This document shows, piece by piece, positions 1-11,771 of a stretch of 64,000 bases of DNA. Every line of letters starts with the position of its first letter. Within the stretch, counting starts at the first letter, position 1. Below the pieces are notes generated by a model. That model saw only the letters and a program-made list of their open reading frames with translations. It searched no databases and was not told the origin of the DNA. Source of the DNA: Sepioteuthis lessoniana (lineage: Eukaryota > Mollusca > Cephalopoda > Myopsida > Loliginidae); the NCBI GenBank assembly GCA_963585895.1, contig OY757921.1:86161177-86225176 (forward strand), in the 5' to 3' direction. The translations under genes and the position numbers were made by a program.

Positions 1-72
1 CTATTTTCATCGCAAATTATTTGACTTGCTGGGCTAGTGGGAAGAGTGTTCGCCAATGATCCGGAGGACCTG
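1..72 (+). repeat. SINE-C 5' head fragment
   Basis: A tRNA-like head with a box-A-like stretch (GGGCTAGTGGGAAGAGTG) and a box-B-like GGACCTGGGTTTAAAT. It matches the heads at 35.1 and 38.1 kb, then breaks off directly into R alpha units. The rest of the SINE is missing. Not a functional tRNA gene. Confidence 0.6.
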
Positions 73-475
73 GGTTTAAATGTCAAAAACAATTCTATTT
101 CAAACAATTCAGTGTAGCATAAGTGCACAGTTTAAATGTGAAAACAGTTCTATTTCAAACTATTGAGTGTAGTATAAATACACAGCTTAAATGTCAATTA
201 GACTTCTTTTTCAAACAATTTCGTTTAGCTTCAGTACACTGTTTTGTTCTATTTAACTCATAGATAGAACCCTATCAGTTGCTACCACTCCGGGACAGAG
301 TGGATCTGGGAACGATGGCGATAAAAAGGTTCTCCGCATTCCCTCAAGTTGCAGCATTACTAAAACCTCACCATCAGATTGTTTATTGTCATAGACAGGA
401 CACTCGTTGGGGGAGTCTTATCCCTCTGCAGAGATGCAGTTGGTGTATTCTACAGCCCCGGCCAACTGAACAACT
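73..475 (-). repeat. Element R, alpha units plus head (minus strand)
   Basis: About three ~55-bp alpha units (CAATTCAGTGTAGCATAAGT and variants) occupy 73-260. The R body and head follow in reverse, including CCCATAGATAGAACCCTATC, TGTCATATCCAGGACACTCG-like sequence and TCTACAGCCCCGGCC. The 3' tail is missing, so this is a partial copy. Confidence 0.75.
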
Positions 476-589
476 TTATTTTCTTTTTAAAGAAATGAGT
501 CACAACCTCTTAATTACTTCATCATGATATACAAAACACATACTTCAGCAACAATATATCATCTCGAGAAAGCGATGTCAGCATAAGAA

Positions 590-1005
590 AGTCATGGACT
601 GCTGTAGAGTGGTTGTTGATCATACGTAAATATGATATTTTTTATTAGATAAAACGGGATTTCTCCTAAGTGGTGTCTGTCTTGGATTCACCACCTGGAC
701 TCAAGCAAAAAGCAAAGAGGTGGATACTACACTCAACTAACAAGCAGCTGTACGGCTACTTGCCTCTCATCTTACAAACCATCTAAGTTAAACAAACAAG
801 ACATGCTAGTCACTTATGGATGAAGTCATTAGCGACGTTCTCTCAAGGACTACTTCAGTGAGGGCTGACCATCAATGAATTATATACATCAGCTCTGTGT
901 GGACTCTAGATGCAGTCTAGAGGACCAGCCTAGAGTGATAGATGATAGGGATGGATGTTGGGAGAGAGTCAGGGAACTCTATGTTATCAGCACGACTCAA
1001 TGATG
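590..1005 (+). pseudogene. Decayed RTE-like LINE 3' end (a)
   Basis: Broken reading frames resemble the C-terminal part of the LINE ORF at 47.6-48.1 kb. Readable pieces are an EVISDVLS block and a final CYQHDSMMS with an ATGATGAG end. Many stops and frameshifts make it inactive. The next copy starts about 20 bp further on and covers the same ORF region. Confidence 0.6.
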
Positions 1006-1024
1006 AGTATTATCCTACAAGAAA

Positions 1025-1425
1025 TCAGATTGCTCTGATAAAATGAAATAGAAATTCTTGCAAGTTATAGTTAGTTCGGTACTACTGTACAGATACACCA
1101 CCTTGACGCAAACAAAACGCCTGGAGTTAAACCTCAAAGTGAACTACTCAAGAGTGCTACGTAATTACAGCATGTCAACGGCCACTTTCCTCCCATCTTA
1201 CAAACAAGACAATTTGGAGCACTGCAAGAGAAGTAGGGACAAACTCTTTAGCGACGTTCCCTTTGGATCCCCGACTGTTTTGGCAGACCATCAATGACTT
1301 ACATCAACTCTGTGCGGACATCGGATGCAGTCAAGAGGACCTTCCAGGAGAGAGGGATGGTAGAGACGGAAGTTGTGTGAGAGTCTCGGAACTGGGTTAT
1401 CACGTGTCATATGAAATGCAAGTAT
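1025..1425 (+). pseudogene. Decayed RTE-like LINE 3' end (b)
   Basis: A second worn copy of the LINE C-terminal region: a CTCTGATAAAATGAAATAGA start (compare SDLTDKMKRSFF in better copies), TKRLELNLKVNYSRVLRNY, and HCKRSRDKLFSDV. Interrupted by stops. It follows copy (a) head to tail, which suggests two separate 5'-truncated insertions or a local duplication. Confidence 0.65.
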
Positions 1426-2035
1426 CCTCGTACAGGAATTGAACTTAGGTAGCCGAGTCCATTTCTACTGACGTTAACCAATACACAACGACTGTCTGTT
1501 ATATAATCTCTGTACACAAAATAATATGCATAAACAGTGGAAAGGGTTTCTTTAAATTAATCGAGTTTCTGGTTGTTTTCCGACCTTTTAAATCGGTATT
1601 TCTTTGTTTTTTTTTGTTTTTTGTTTTGTTTTTTTTTCACTTGGTATTCTTTGTCGGTTTCTTCTTGTTAATGGGATGGGTGGATAATAAGTCGATAAGT
1701 AGTAAGGTGATGTGTTGTTTTTTTTGTTTGTTTGGTTTTTTTTTCAAATTTAATTGGTTGATTCTTCTGACTACTTTCTGTACGCAAATTAGTTTAATTA
1801 TACATTAACCTTATCTTTTGTAGGGCAAAATATATCTTGTTTCAAGCAACGTTTAGCTGACTACCCAACTAAAGAAATCGATTTTTGAAATATTTGTTTT
1901 CTCTGCACTGATGTTAAATCAGCTGTTCTAGGTTGAAATTAACGAATCTCTGTGTAGTCTGGAACATTCCCCACACAACATACACTGCCCTGTCAGTGGG
2001 GCTTAGAATATGCTGACTTTACTCCCATGCAAAAA
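1426..2035. other. No gene seen; T-rich intergenic sequence
   Basis: Contains a T/G-rich stretch near 1600-1760. The only ORFs are short, low-complexity and phenylalanine-rich. No recognisable element. Confidence 0.5.
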
Positions 2036-2765
2036 TATGGGGTTGGTTGGTTGGTTGGTTGGTTGGATGTTTCGGTTTTATAGCATATCAACTTTTGTAG
2101 GTTATTTAACGCCAAATCCATTTTTATGCAAATAATCAATTCTATTTCAAACAGTTCAGTTTAGCATGAATACACAATTTGATTGTCAAAAATGTTCTAT
2201 TTCAAACTATTCAGTTTATTCAAACAATTCTATTTCTGCTAATTCAGTTTAGTATATGTACATATTTGTTGACACAAAGTTAAATGTCAAAAACAGTTCT
2301 ATACTAAACAGTTCTGTTTAGTGTAAGTACGCTTTCAATATCAAAAACAGTTCCATTTCAAACAATTCAGTCTAGTTTAATTATAAGAACAGTTTGTTTG
2401 TCAAAAAATTTCTCTTTCAAGCTATTCAGTTTATTCAAACAGTTCTAATTCAGCTAATTCAGTTTAGTATTGGTACAGATTTTGTTTACACAGTCAAATG
2501 TCAAAACAGGTCTGTATATAACAATTCAGTTTAGAGTAAGTACAGTTTCAATGTCAAAAACTGTTCCATTTCCAACAATTCAGTTTAGTATAAGCCGACA
2601 GAGCGGGTATGCAGTTCAGCTCTATTTAACCCATAGATAGGGCCCTCTCAGATGCTACCATTTAGAGGCAGGTGGACCTGGGAGCAATGGCAATAAAGAG
2701 GTGCTCTACATTCCCCAAAGCTAACTGGAACCTTACCATGGGGTTTCCTGTGTATGACACCAAAC
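2036..2765 (-). repeat. Element R, near complete (minus strand)
   Basis: Reading left to right it shows the reversed tail: a (TTGG)n run, then TTTTATAGCATATCAACTTT and GGTTATTTAACGCCAAATCC. At least seven alpha units follow (2140-2610), then the reversed body (TAACCCATAGATAGGGCCCT...CATTCCCCAAAGC). The head end is cut near 2765. Confidence 0.8.
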
Positions 2766-2794
2766 TTAACCTGAAAATGAGTCTCCTGTTCTTG

Positions 2795-2885
2795 TGATCT
2801 GAAGAGAGTGTAATACTCCTTCATTGCCATTACTCTCAGTTCCACTTTTACCCGGAGTTGTAGTACCTATTAGACCCCAGTCTAA
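2795..2885 (+). repeat. Element R body fragment
   Basis: CTTCATTGCCATTACTCTCA and CCCGGAGTTGTAGTACCTAT are the plus-strand R body, facing the R copy just upstream. Together they form an inverted pair of R bodies separated by about 30 bp. Confidence 0.6.
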
Positions 2886-3333
2886 GGATCAATAATAAGT
2901 GTAAAATTTAAAACGTATTCGAAAGAACTTTGTGCTAATAATACATTTTTAAGAAACGACAACAAAAAATGTAAATATGAAAACGATTTTTTAATCTCTT
3001 TGCATAAAATAAATCTGGAAAATTTGAAATGCAGTTTAAAGCAATTAATGTAGGCAAAAAATAAAACTAGATAGGTTGGTATTCTTTTAGAATCAATCGA
3101 TCGATTAATCAATCGATCAATCAGAGACACTTGAAATATCCTGAAGGTAAGTCATCGACTTGTAATGTCTAACATATTCGACTGCAAGATGCTGGTAAAT
3201 GAGTTCGAACTTAAGTGATGCCATTGCGTTCAATTGTAGACCAATACTGAAATATTATCTACTTCTTATCAGTTGATTAACATCGTTTTATTTTATATTT
3301 TTAATCGATTCATTAATTGCCACTTCATTTTTC

Positions 3334-3644
3334 TTTCTTTCTTTCTAACTTAATTTCGTTATATATTTATTCATGTATCAAATATTTCTTTCTTTCTTTC
3401 TTTATTTATTTATTTATTTATTTATTTATTCCTCTTTTATTTATTTATTGTCACTTTATTATTTATTCATTTAATTACCAATTTATCTATTCTCATTTTT
3501 TTTCTTTCTTTCCTTCTTTTTTCTTTCTTTCTCTCCTTCATTCTTTTTTTTTCTTTCTGCTCTTTTTTTCTTTCTTTCTTTCTTATTTATTTATTGTCGC
3601 TTTATTATTTATTCATTTATTTATTAATTCAACTTTAATCATTT

Positions 3645-3680
<36 letters not shown>

Positions 3681-3904
3681 TTCATTTAATTATTTTTCTA
3701 TTTTTTTACGATATTTCTTTCTTTCTTTCTTTCTTTCTTTCCTTATTTATTTATTTGTTTATTTGTTTATTGTCGTGGAATTATTTTCCAACTTATTTAT
3801 TTATTTTCTTTCTTTCTTCCTTTCTTTCTTTCATTTTTCTTTCTTTCTTATTTATTTATTCAATTATCCATCAATTCTTTCTTTCTTTCTTTTTATCACT
3901 TCGT

Positions 3905-3940
<36 letters not shown>

Positions 3941-3975
3941 GTGAGTTTATTATCATTTATTTTTTCTCTTAATGT
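3334..3975. repeat. Long TTTC/TTTA pyrimidine-rich microsatellite tract
   Basis: About 640 bp of alternating (TTTC)n and (TTTA)n blocks with almost no G on the plus strand. A 223-residue open frame across it is an artefact made of Phe, Ser, Leu, Ile and Tyr. The strong strand asymmetry could favour triplex or single-stranded DNA. Confidence 0.9.
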
Positions 3976-4125
3976 TATTTGGCCTTAACTTTTCTTTCTT
4001 TTAATATTTTCCTATTTTCATTTCTTTTAGTTTTTTCTCTCTTATTCCTTTCTATGTTCTGCCTACTTTCACATCACGCTTTAATTCTACTACTTTTTCT
4101 TCTTCTGGTTCGTCCCCTTCAATTC

Positions 4126-4126
<1 letters not shown>

Positions 4127-4156
<30 letters not shown>

Positions 4157-4357
4157 CTTCTTCTTCTTCTTCTTCTTCTTCTTCTTGTCTTTTCATTCAC
4201 TTCACGTGTTTTTTCTTATGCTTTTCACTTCATTCATTCCACTAACACTCTTTACTTCTTCTTTGTGTAATATAGTGATTCATTTGATCACTATCGATAA
4301 TGAAAGGACAACCGTATTACAAACAGTGAATTATTATTATTATTATTATTATTATTT
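4127..4357. repeat. (TTC)n and (TTA)n microsatellites
   Basis: An uninterrupted (TTC)n run lies at about 4127-4186 and a (TTA)n run at about 4330-4357. No gene is visible around them. Confidence 0.9.
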
Positions 4358-4903
4358 GGTTGCTGATGTCTCACCTATACTCAGATCAGAGTTTCACTGA
4401 AGAATAATAATCCTAATTTCTTTTTTTATTCAATTAAATAAATAATTTATATGTATATTCTTATTTAACTATTCCATAATTCTGATGGTGGAAAAAAAAC
4501 CAGATAGTACAATTTGCGAATAAAAAAATAGTACACAAACTGGTATTCTGGGGAAAAAATCCATAGAAAGGAAAGCCCAAAATCATACATACAAAATAAT
4601 CCACCAATAACGCATTACTAGGCAAAAGAAAAAACCCAAAGAGAATCCCGTAAGCTAAACGTAAGACAGCTCCGTACGCTAAGTTGGGCAAAATGTGAAT
4701 GCCTGCAAGGTCAGAAAAAAACCTACCCAGGTTTCACCTCAACAGATCATTACGATGATTTTGAAATGTCCTTAGGATCTGTTTTGGTGAAACCTAGTTA
4801 GATTTTTGTCTGATTCTGCAGGCATTCTATGCCCAGTCGGCTGCACCTCTGCAGAAGGGTACAACCCTAATTCCCAAAAAGTGTACTGGATATAACACAA
4901 TTA

Positions 4904-5312
4904 CAGGGTCAGGCAAAATGATCTGAAAAATTTATAGGTTTAATAAAAGACGAATAAAGTAAAGAAAGAAAAAAGTGTTTTTATTTTCGAAAAATTCATA
5001 TAATGCCATCTTTTTCGTATAATACACTTCTGGACGTGCTATGGGGATTTCGAGGGAGATGTTTCCTGGTCATTAGATCTTATTGCGTGGCGACAGCGGT
5101 TGGCCCGCCCGTTCACCTGATTTAAATCCGTGCGATTTTTTTTTCTCTGGGGATACCTCAAGTCAAAGGTATACAGTAATCGCCCTCAATCTATTGAACA
5201 ACTTTAAAATGCAATATGTACTTTTGGAAAATGAAAACACTTTTTTTGTTTCTTTACTTTATTTGTCTTTTATTAAATCTACAAATGTGTCAGATCATTT
5301 TGCCTGACCCTG
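4904..5312 (+). mobile_element. Short DNA transposon with ~90-bp inverted ends and transposase remnant
   Basis: The ends are exact inverted copies, CAGGGTCAGGCAAAATGATC, and the homology runs about 90 bp inward on both sides with few mismatches. TA dinucleotides at 4902-4903 and 5313-5314 fit the TA target-site duplication of the Tc1/mariner superfamily. Between the ends only a short C-terminal transposase piece remains (WPARSPDLNPCDFFF, around 5101), carrying a PDLNPCDFF motif like the final catalytic Asp region of Tc1/mariner-type DDE enzymes. It is an internally deleted, non-autonomous copy. Confidence 0.85.
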
Positions 5313-5705
5313 TATATTAGAACAACAAAATAACAAACAAAAATTACAAATTCTCGAAGCGCTCCATATTAGAATGTATCAACCCAAACGCAATAGAATC
5401 AATTTCGAATCAGTACTAATTTACTTAAATGTCTTTAGCTACTATAGGTACTTATAGAAACAAATAAAACGCCACAACCACACACCAATATAAATTATAA
5501 ACACTTACAAAGTAGTAATGGTCGCATCACTTTCGCAATATACACATCCCTGATGATTGCCCAAGATCGTGCAAAAAGTACTGGGTTAAAAATTAGTTAT
5601 AGGAGTTTCATCAACCGCCGGGTACTATAAACTCAATTCAGCAACTGGAAATTATATGTACAAAAATATGTAGACAAAAGAAATATGCATTAATGAAGAA
5701 ATGCT
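5313..5705. other. No gene seen
   Basis: AT-rich sequence with no recognised repeat family and no convincing ORF. Confidence 0.4.
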
Positions 5706-5709
5706 GCCC

Positions 5710-5745
5710 AAACACACACACACGCACACACACAAACACACACAC

Positions 5746-5843
<98 letters not shown>

Positions 5844-5845
5844 CG
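5710..5845. repeat. (CA)n-(TA)n-(GT)n compound microsatellite
   Basis: A CA run, a TA run and a GT run follow one another, so the tract is roughly self-complementary and could extrude as a hairpin. The ORFs across it are low-complexity artefacts. Confidence 0.9.
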
Positions 5846-5849
5846 CGTG

Positions 5850-6540
5850 CGTAGTGCATACTGACCAAATCAGTAAATTTCCAATTTAATTTTTTAACAC
5901 TAATTTCCTGCAATATCATTGGAGGATTCGTTTGTTGATTGGATTAGAATATTCTCTCAATAGTACCATAGACCAACAATTTGATTCATTGTAATTTGTA
6001 GGTCCGACTCCATACCGTAGAACCAATTTAATACTAATATTTTTTTCATTTACTGCAATAGGGAACTTTTTTGAAAAATTCCACTTCCACTCCCTGCCTC
6101 CGTTCCTAAACCATGCTACCATTTTTTGTATTGCGCCAGGAATATTCCGTATTTATTAATTCCTGTTCGTCTATTCTTGGAATTACAGTAAATTTTCTTT
6201 GCATATAAAGCACAGATTGTATAGAGCAGAGGTTTTACAAATAAAAAAAAAATAAAATAAATAAAATCATTCATGCATTTTAAATGACAATATAGTAGAA
6301 GGCAATAAATTACAAACCATATTTATAAAACTCGACCCGTCTTCGTGTGGATATGGTTACACCAACGCAAATAATACTAAAGTACAGAAAGACTTCGCTT
6401 TTATTAAAAAAAAATGGAATAATAGCGCCTTGAATTGCGAGGCATTTTTCACTTTCGAAGGTGTGTCCTCCAATCACCGAATTGTCATGGCAAAAATATA
6501 ACTGAGTCTACGAAAGAATACGACCCGAACAACAACCACT
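5850..6540. other. No gene seen
   Basis: AT-rich sequence with short A runs near 6245 and 6405. Nothing recognised before the LINE starts. Confidence 0.4.
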
Positions 6541-6544
6541 GTAC

Positions 6545-8505
6545 ACTATGCTTAATAAGAGACATATTAGAGATGAATTAGCGTTAACACTAAGAAACAA
6601 ATTCGAAGTATTACAGGAGAAGACAGAAACACATACTCCGAATGACGAATATGAGAATTTCGCCAATGCCCACTTAGAAGCTGCAGCAGAATTCATACCA
6701 ATTAAACAAAGAGCTAAACCTAGAGTCCCATGAGAGACATTAGTGGTTAGGAAAAAGCGTGCAGACGTGAAAGCGGCCTCCAAATGCAATAGGAAGTATC
6801 CAACCAATACCAATGCCCTGAAACGTAAAAAGGCACACAATGAATTAGCTAACATATACCTAAATGAACAAACACAATACATACAAAATCAGATCGATAA
6901 GATTAGAGGCTCAGTTGAAGATAGACACCCTATAATAGCATGGCAAACGGTAAACGAAGTAAACAGAACTCTGCGAAAGCTAAACTAAAAGCTACCAGAC
7001 AAGAAGAAAGAATGCAACGATAAAAACAACATCTCGAGTATTTACCTCCGAAAACCCTTCGAAAGTTATACTTGAACCAATAACGAGAATTATTAGTAAA
7101 CAATAAGACATCAAACTAGGACAGTTTACGCAAAAAATTAAAAATAGAAAAGCAGCAGGGTTTGATAAAATACCCCCAGAAGGATGGAAGACCAGGCTAT
7201 TTGCTGACATACAGCTCCGACTCTGTAATGCCATATATAATCAAAACACAATAGAGAGATGGGGCAACCTCGGATTAGCCAAGAACTACCGAGGTATAAC
7301 CCTTACATCCATAGCAGCCAAGATATACAATGCTTTACTACTCAACGACATAGAACCCAAAATTGGCAACATACTTAGGGAGAACCAAAATGGCTTTCGG
7401 AGAAATAGATCTAAGACGTCACAAATTTTGACAATCCGTCGAATTCATGAAGGTGTGCGCTCAAAAATCCTTGAGGCAACAATATTATTTGCCGACTTCG
7501 CCAAGGCCTTTGATTCCATCAGAGAAGAACGATGGAGCAAATATTACTCGCCTACGACCTACCCAAAGAAACTGTCACAGCCATAATGATGCTTTTTAGA
7601 AACACAAAAGTAAAAGTCTACTTCTTGGATGGAGGCACAGATTTTTTTCAATATTGTAGCAGGTGTACTGCAAGGAGACACATTATACCTATACCTATAC
7701 CTCTTTATCATCTGACTAGACGACATGCTCAGAACGTCTATTGATAAAATGAAAAAAAAAAAAAAACGGTTTCAAGCTAACGAAGGAAAGAAGCAGAAAC
7801 TACCCCACACAAACAATTATGGACTCCGACTACGCCAATGACATAGCATGACGGGCTAATTAACCAGCCCAAGCCGAAACCCTGCTACATAGTCTGAAAC
7901 GAGCAACTGCAGGCATCGGCCTCCATGTCAATGCACACAAGACAGAATATATGTGTTTTAATCAAAGAGGCGACATTTCCACAGTAAACGGTAGCTCTCT
8001 GAAACAAGTAGACAAGTTCACTTACCAAGGAAGTAGAGTGTCATCAAACGAGACTGACATCAAAGGCATAGACAGCTATCGATTGGCTATCGGCCATATG
8101 GAAGTCAGATCTGACCGATAAAATGAAACGTAGTTTTTCCAAGCAGCGGTCGTGTCGATACTGTTATATGGGTGCACTACATGGACGCTAACTAAACGTA
8201 TGAAGAAAAAGCTTGACGGCAACTACACAAGAATGCAGCGAGGAATATTGAACAAATCATGAAGGCAGCACCACACAAAGAAGCAGCTTAGCGACCACTT
8301 ACCACCCATTACGAAAACTATCCAATTAGACGAACCAGGATTCTACTGGAGAAGTGTGGACGAACATACAAGTGACACACTCCTGTGGACCGATTCACAT
8401 GGATGAGCAAAAGCAGGACGACCAGCTAGAACTTACATACCACAGCTCAGTGCTGATAGGGGATGTTGTAACCTTGAAGACCTACCGGAAGCGATGGACT
8501 GATGC
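6545..8505 (+). pseudogene. RTE-like LINE, reverse transcriptase ORF, dead copy
   Basis: A long degenerate copy of a non-LTR retrotransposon ORF. In order: an NDEYENFANAHLEAAAEFIP linker, IAWQTVNEVNR, RT fingers (RKAAGFDKIPPEGWKT), NYRGITLTSIAAKIYN, ENQNGFRRNRS, FADFAKAFDSI, QGD-type motif, then the YADD region and the C-terminal thumb. The catalytic YADD reads YAND and is followed by a stop. Frameshifts and stops break the frame repeatedly. The N-terminal endonuclease is absent, so it is probably 5' truncated. The 3' end is lost at a mariner remnant. RTE assignment rests on the RT and C-terminal style and the ATG-rich 3' ends of sister copies. Confidence 0.85.
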
Positions 8506-8529
8506 TCGATTCATGCAAGATATTCCAAA

Positions 8530-8830
8530 AGCAGTCTGAAGAATTCCATACGTTTCTGTGGCCTTTTTTTCCAAGTTTAAGACAAAATGTTATTGCATAT
8601 CGTTCTTCTAAAGTGTCAGATTGGATTTTTCACCTACTGTAACAATCAGGTTTAGTAGGGTTTATTCCAATTGCTGTTGCAGCTGTTCATTTGAAGCTGA
8701 AATCATAAAAATTGGTCAGTCATCTGATTATATACGTAGCAATAACAAAGTGAATTTTCAAGTGTCTACGACAATTTTGAATGCCTATACGAAAAAAGTC
8801 TGGAAACTTATCGTATGCACCTCATATATA
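8530..8830 (-). mobile_element. Mariner remnant, 5' half (M1)
   Basis: On the minus strand an outer end with AAGTTTCCAGACTTTTTTCG leads to the transposase N-terminus (SDTLEERYAI-like codons at the left end), after which the copy stops. It lies exactly where the upstream LINE loses its 3' end. Homologous to the mariners at 13.2, 21.1 and 59.7 kb. Not functional. Confidence 0.75.
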
Positions 8831-8835
8831 TAAGT

Positions 8836-8935
8836 GAGTAGGCGACCATAGTCGAGGGTGACCCGAAGGCTCCCTTTTCGATAGCTTACTACACCAAGGT
8901 GTAGGGGAGGGCGCTACTCCTGGTCCAGTTAAACC
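8836..8935 (-). repeat. SINE-C 3' fragment
   Basis: GGCGACCATAGTCGAGGGTG and the following body are the reversed 3' end of SINE-C. The head is missing; unrelated sequence follows to about 9140. Confidence 0.75.
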
Positions 8936-9149
8936 AGAGTTGGGAGTGATTCCATCACCCCTCTTCAACTCCCTCCCAGTATCCCCTCCCACGACCATGT
9001 GTCTATTCTAATTTTTTTTTTATCCAAAATGATCTGAAGAAGTCCTGTTACTTTTTTCGTGTTTTTGGAAACTTCAAAAATGCGTAACAGGATGGAAATA
9101 AATTTATAATCCTATGTGACCGGTTTCGTTGTTTTTCTTAAAGTATATA

Positions 9150-11206
9150 TATATATATATATATGTCATCATCATCATCATGTTGTGCTGGTAGCACGGA
9201 TATCCCTGACCCCCTCCCGCCACTCTTCCCTATCGTTCATCGCCTCTGGCAGGTCTTCTGGACTACATCCCGTATCCTCACATAGTTGCTGAATGTATGT
9301 TCGTGCTGGTCGTCCTGCTTTTGCTCGGCCATGTGTGGGGGTCCATAAGAGTGCATCACTTATGAGTTCGTCCCTGCTTCTCCAGCAGTGTCCTACATGC
9401 CTGGTTCGTCTAACTTGAATAGTTTTCGTGATAGGAGGCAGGTGGCCGTACAGTTGGTGTCTTGTGGGATGTTGCTGCCAGGACTTGTTCATGATTGCTC
9501 GCAGCATTCTTGTGTAATTGCCGTCTAGCTTCTTCTCCAGCCGTTTTTTAGAGTCCATGTAGTGCATCGATATAGCAGTATAGATGCGACAGCTGCCTGG
9601 AAGAAACTGCGTTTCATTTTATCGGTTAGGTCTGATTTCCATATAATCGATAGCCTATTGATAGTTGTCCATGCGTTCGTTAACCTCGTGTCGATGTCGT
9701 TTTCGGTTGATGCGGCGCTGCTTCCTTGGTAAGTGAATTTGTCTTCTAGTTTAAGAGGGGTTTCATCTAGAGTGGAGATGTCACCCGTTTGATTATAGCC
9801 CATATATTCCGTTTTGTGTGCATTGACATAGAGGCCTATGCCTGGGGCTGCTCGTTCCAAACTATGCAGTTGTTTTTCAGCTTGGTTGGGTGTATTTGCC
9901 AGTATCGCTATGTCATCGGCGGAGTCGGCGTCGGTAATTGTTTTTGCGTGGAACCTTCTGCTTCTTTTCTTCGTCAGCTCGAAGCCTTTCTCTCTGATTT
10001 TGTCAATCGATGTTCTAAGTACGTTGTCTAGACAAATGATAAAGAGGTATGGAGCTAGCGTGTCCCCTTGTAGTACTCCTGCTACAATGTCGAAGTATTC
10101 TGTGTCTCCATTTGGTGATCGTACTTTCACTTTTTTGTTTCTATAGAGAATCCTTATTGCTGCTACGGTTTCTTTAGTTAGGCCGTATGCTAGTAGGATC
10201 TGTTCCAACTTTCCTCTGTGAATGGAATCGAAGGCCTTGGTAAAGTCGACAAATAGTAATGTCGCTGGTAGGTTTTTTGCCCGTACACCTTCAAGGATTC
10301 TACGGGTGGTTAATATTTGTGAGGTCGTGGATCGATTTCTTCTGAAGCCATTTTGGTTTTTCCTAAGGATGTTGTCGATTTTGGGTTCTATGCGGTTTCG
10401 TAGTAGGGAATTGTAGATTTTGGGTGCTATGGATGTAAGTGTTATGCCTCGGTTATTTTTTGGCTAATCCGAGGTCACCCTTTTTAGGGAAGGGGAAGAT
10501 GCATCCCTTCATCCATCTGTCTATCGGATTTTGATTATATACTGCGTTGCAGTGTCGGAGCAGTATGTCGTCGAATTGTTTGGTCTTCCATACTTCTGGG
10601 GGAATCTTATCCAGCCCTGCAGCTTTCCTATTTTTAATTTTTCTGAGAACCGAGTCGAGTTTTTCTTGTGTGAACGGTCCTAGTTTGATGACCAATAGCT
10701 TATTAATTATTCTTGTGATTGGTTCATGTGTTACTTTCGGTGGATTTCCTAGTAGGTTTCTGAAGTGCTGTTTCCACAGTTTTATTCTTTCCTGTTGGTT
10801 TGCAGCTTTCAGTTTAGCTTTGGCTGTGCTCTTTTTTCTACTCTCTTCGTTTATTGTTTGCCAGGCTATCCTAGATTGTCTATCTTCCACCGAGTTTCTA
10901 ATCTTATCTATCTGATTTTGAATGTATTCTGTCTGTTCCTTTATATATATGCCTGCTAATTGATATAGTGCCGTTTTTAGTTTTCGGGCATTTGTGTTTG
11001 TTGGTTTTTTTCAGTAGTCTTTGGAGGCTGTTTTCACTATTGCCCGTTTTCCTCTCACTGCTAACGTTTCCCATGGGACTCTATATTTAGTTTTGAGTTT
11101 TGTTGGAATACGTTTCGCTGCTGTCTCGAGGTGCGCATTGACGAAATTTTCATATTCGTCATTTGGTGTACTTTTTTCTGTCTTCTCATGAAGTAAATTA
11201 AATTTG
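9150..11206 (-). pseudogene. RTE-like LINE, long 5'-truncated copy
   Basis: The best long LINE copy, on the minus strand. The 3' end at about 9170 is a CATCAT run (ATG repeats on the coding strand) next to a (TA)n. Frames at 9178-9567 and 9525-10208 together encode the RT palm and C-terminal region: VLQGDTLAPYLFI, ADDIAILANT, LYVNAHKTEYMGYN, IIWKSDLTDKMKRSFF, HQLYGHLPPI, RHVGHCWRSRDEL. A frameshift joins them. Upstream pieces at 10453-10890 (RKAAGLDKIPPEVWKT, FPKKGDLG) and 11011-11214 extend it N-terminally. The YADD Tyr is replaced by Ser (DSADD). It breaks off at SINE-C near 11206, with no endonuclease domain. Confidence 0.9.
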
Positions 11207-11440
11207 GCGACCATAATCGAGGGTGACCCGAAGGCTTCCTTTTTAATAGCTTACTACACCAAAGTTTAGGGGAGGCGCTACTCCTTTCCCTGGATTTCTC
11301 CACTTTACCCTTAATCCGTACCTTATAAAGCTGAGTGTTAGGCAAGGAGGCATCAAGTACCATTTTTTGAGTCTTTGGTATGACTCGACATGGTCTCCCG
11401 GGTCATTGTCGAACACTCTAACCGCTTGACCAATGTCCGG
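11207..11440 (-). repeat. SINE-C, near full length (minus strand)
   Basis: A reversed SINE-C: 3' end GGCGACCATAATCGAGGGTG, body with GGTACCTTATA-type motifs, and tRNA-like head near 11380-11440 (box-B-like region, then TTGACCAATGTCCGG). On the minus strand its 3' end abuts the 5' break of the LINE. Confidence 0.8.
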
Positions 11441-11449
11441 TAAGGCCCG

Positions 11450-11659
11450 TTTTTAAATTTGAATGTACAATAAAATTTTTTTTTCAAACCAGTCTTACAA
11501 ACATACCTATATTCACCCCCCCCCACAGAGTCATAAAACTTTTCATGGTAAGACTATTAAAATAAAAGGGGAGATTGGATTTTATGAATTTCTGCTCACC
11601 AGCATTTGAGCACTTTTCAATCTATCAAATATCTTTGAACAATTTGTTTTTTTCTTATC

Positions 11660-11719
<60 letters not shown>

Positions 11720-11740
11720 CAGATCAGAAAAAACAAAATG

Positions 11741-11771
<31 letters not shown>

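Noticed and set aside
3317..3988. 223-codon open frame
   Set aside because: It is the translation of (TTTC)n and (TTTA)n and contains almost only Phe, Ser, Leu, Ile and Tyr.
5638..5919. Open frames on both strands over CA/TA repeats
   Set aside because: Pure dinucleotide-repeat translations (Thr-His, Ile-Tyr, Val-Cys).
7532..7744. 70-codon ORF as a separate gene
   Set aside because: It is the RT palm part of the decayed LINE at 6.5-8.5 kb.
9789..10146. Plus-strand ORFs of 80 and 102 codons
   Set aside because: Antisense shadows of the minus-strand LINE RT.
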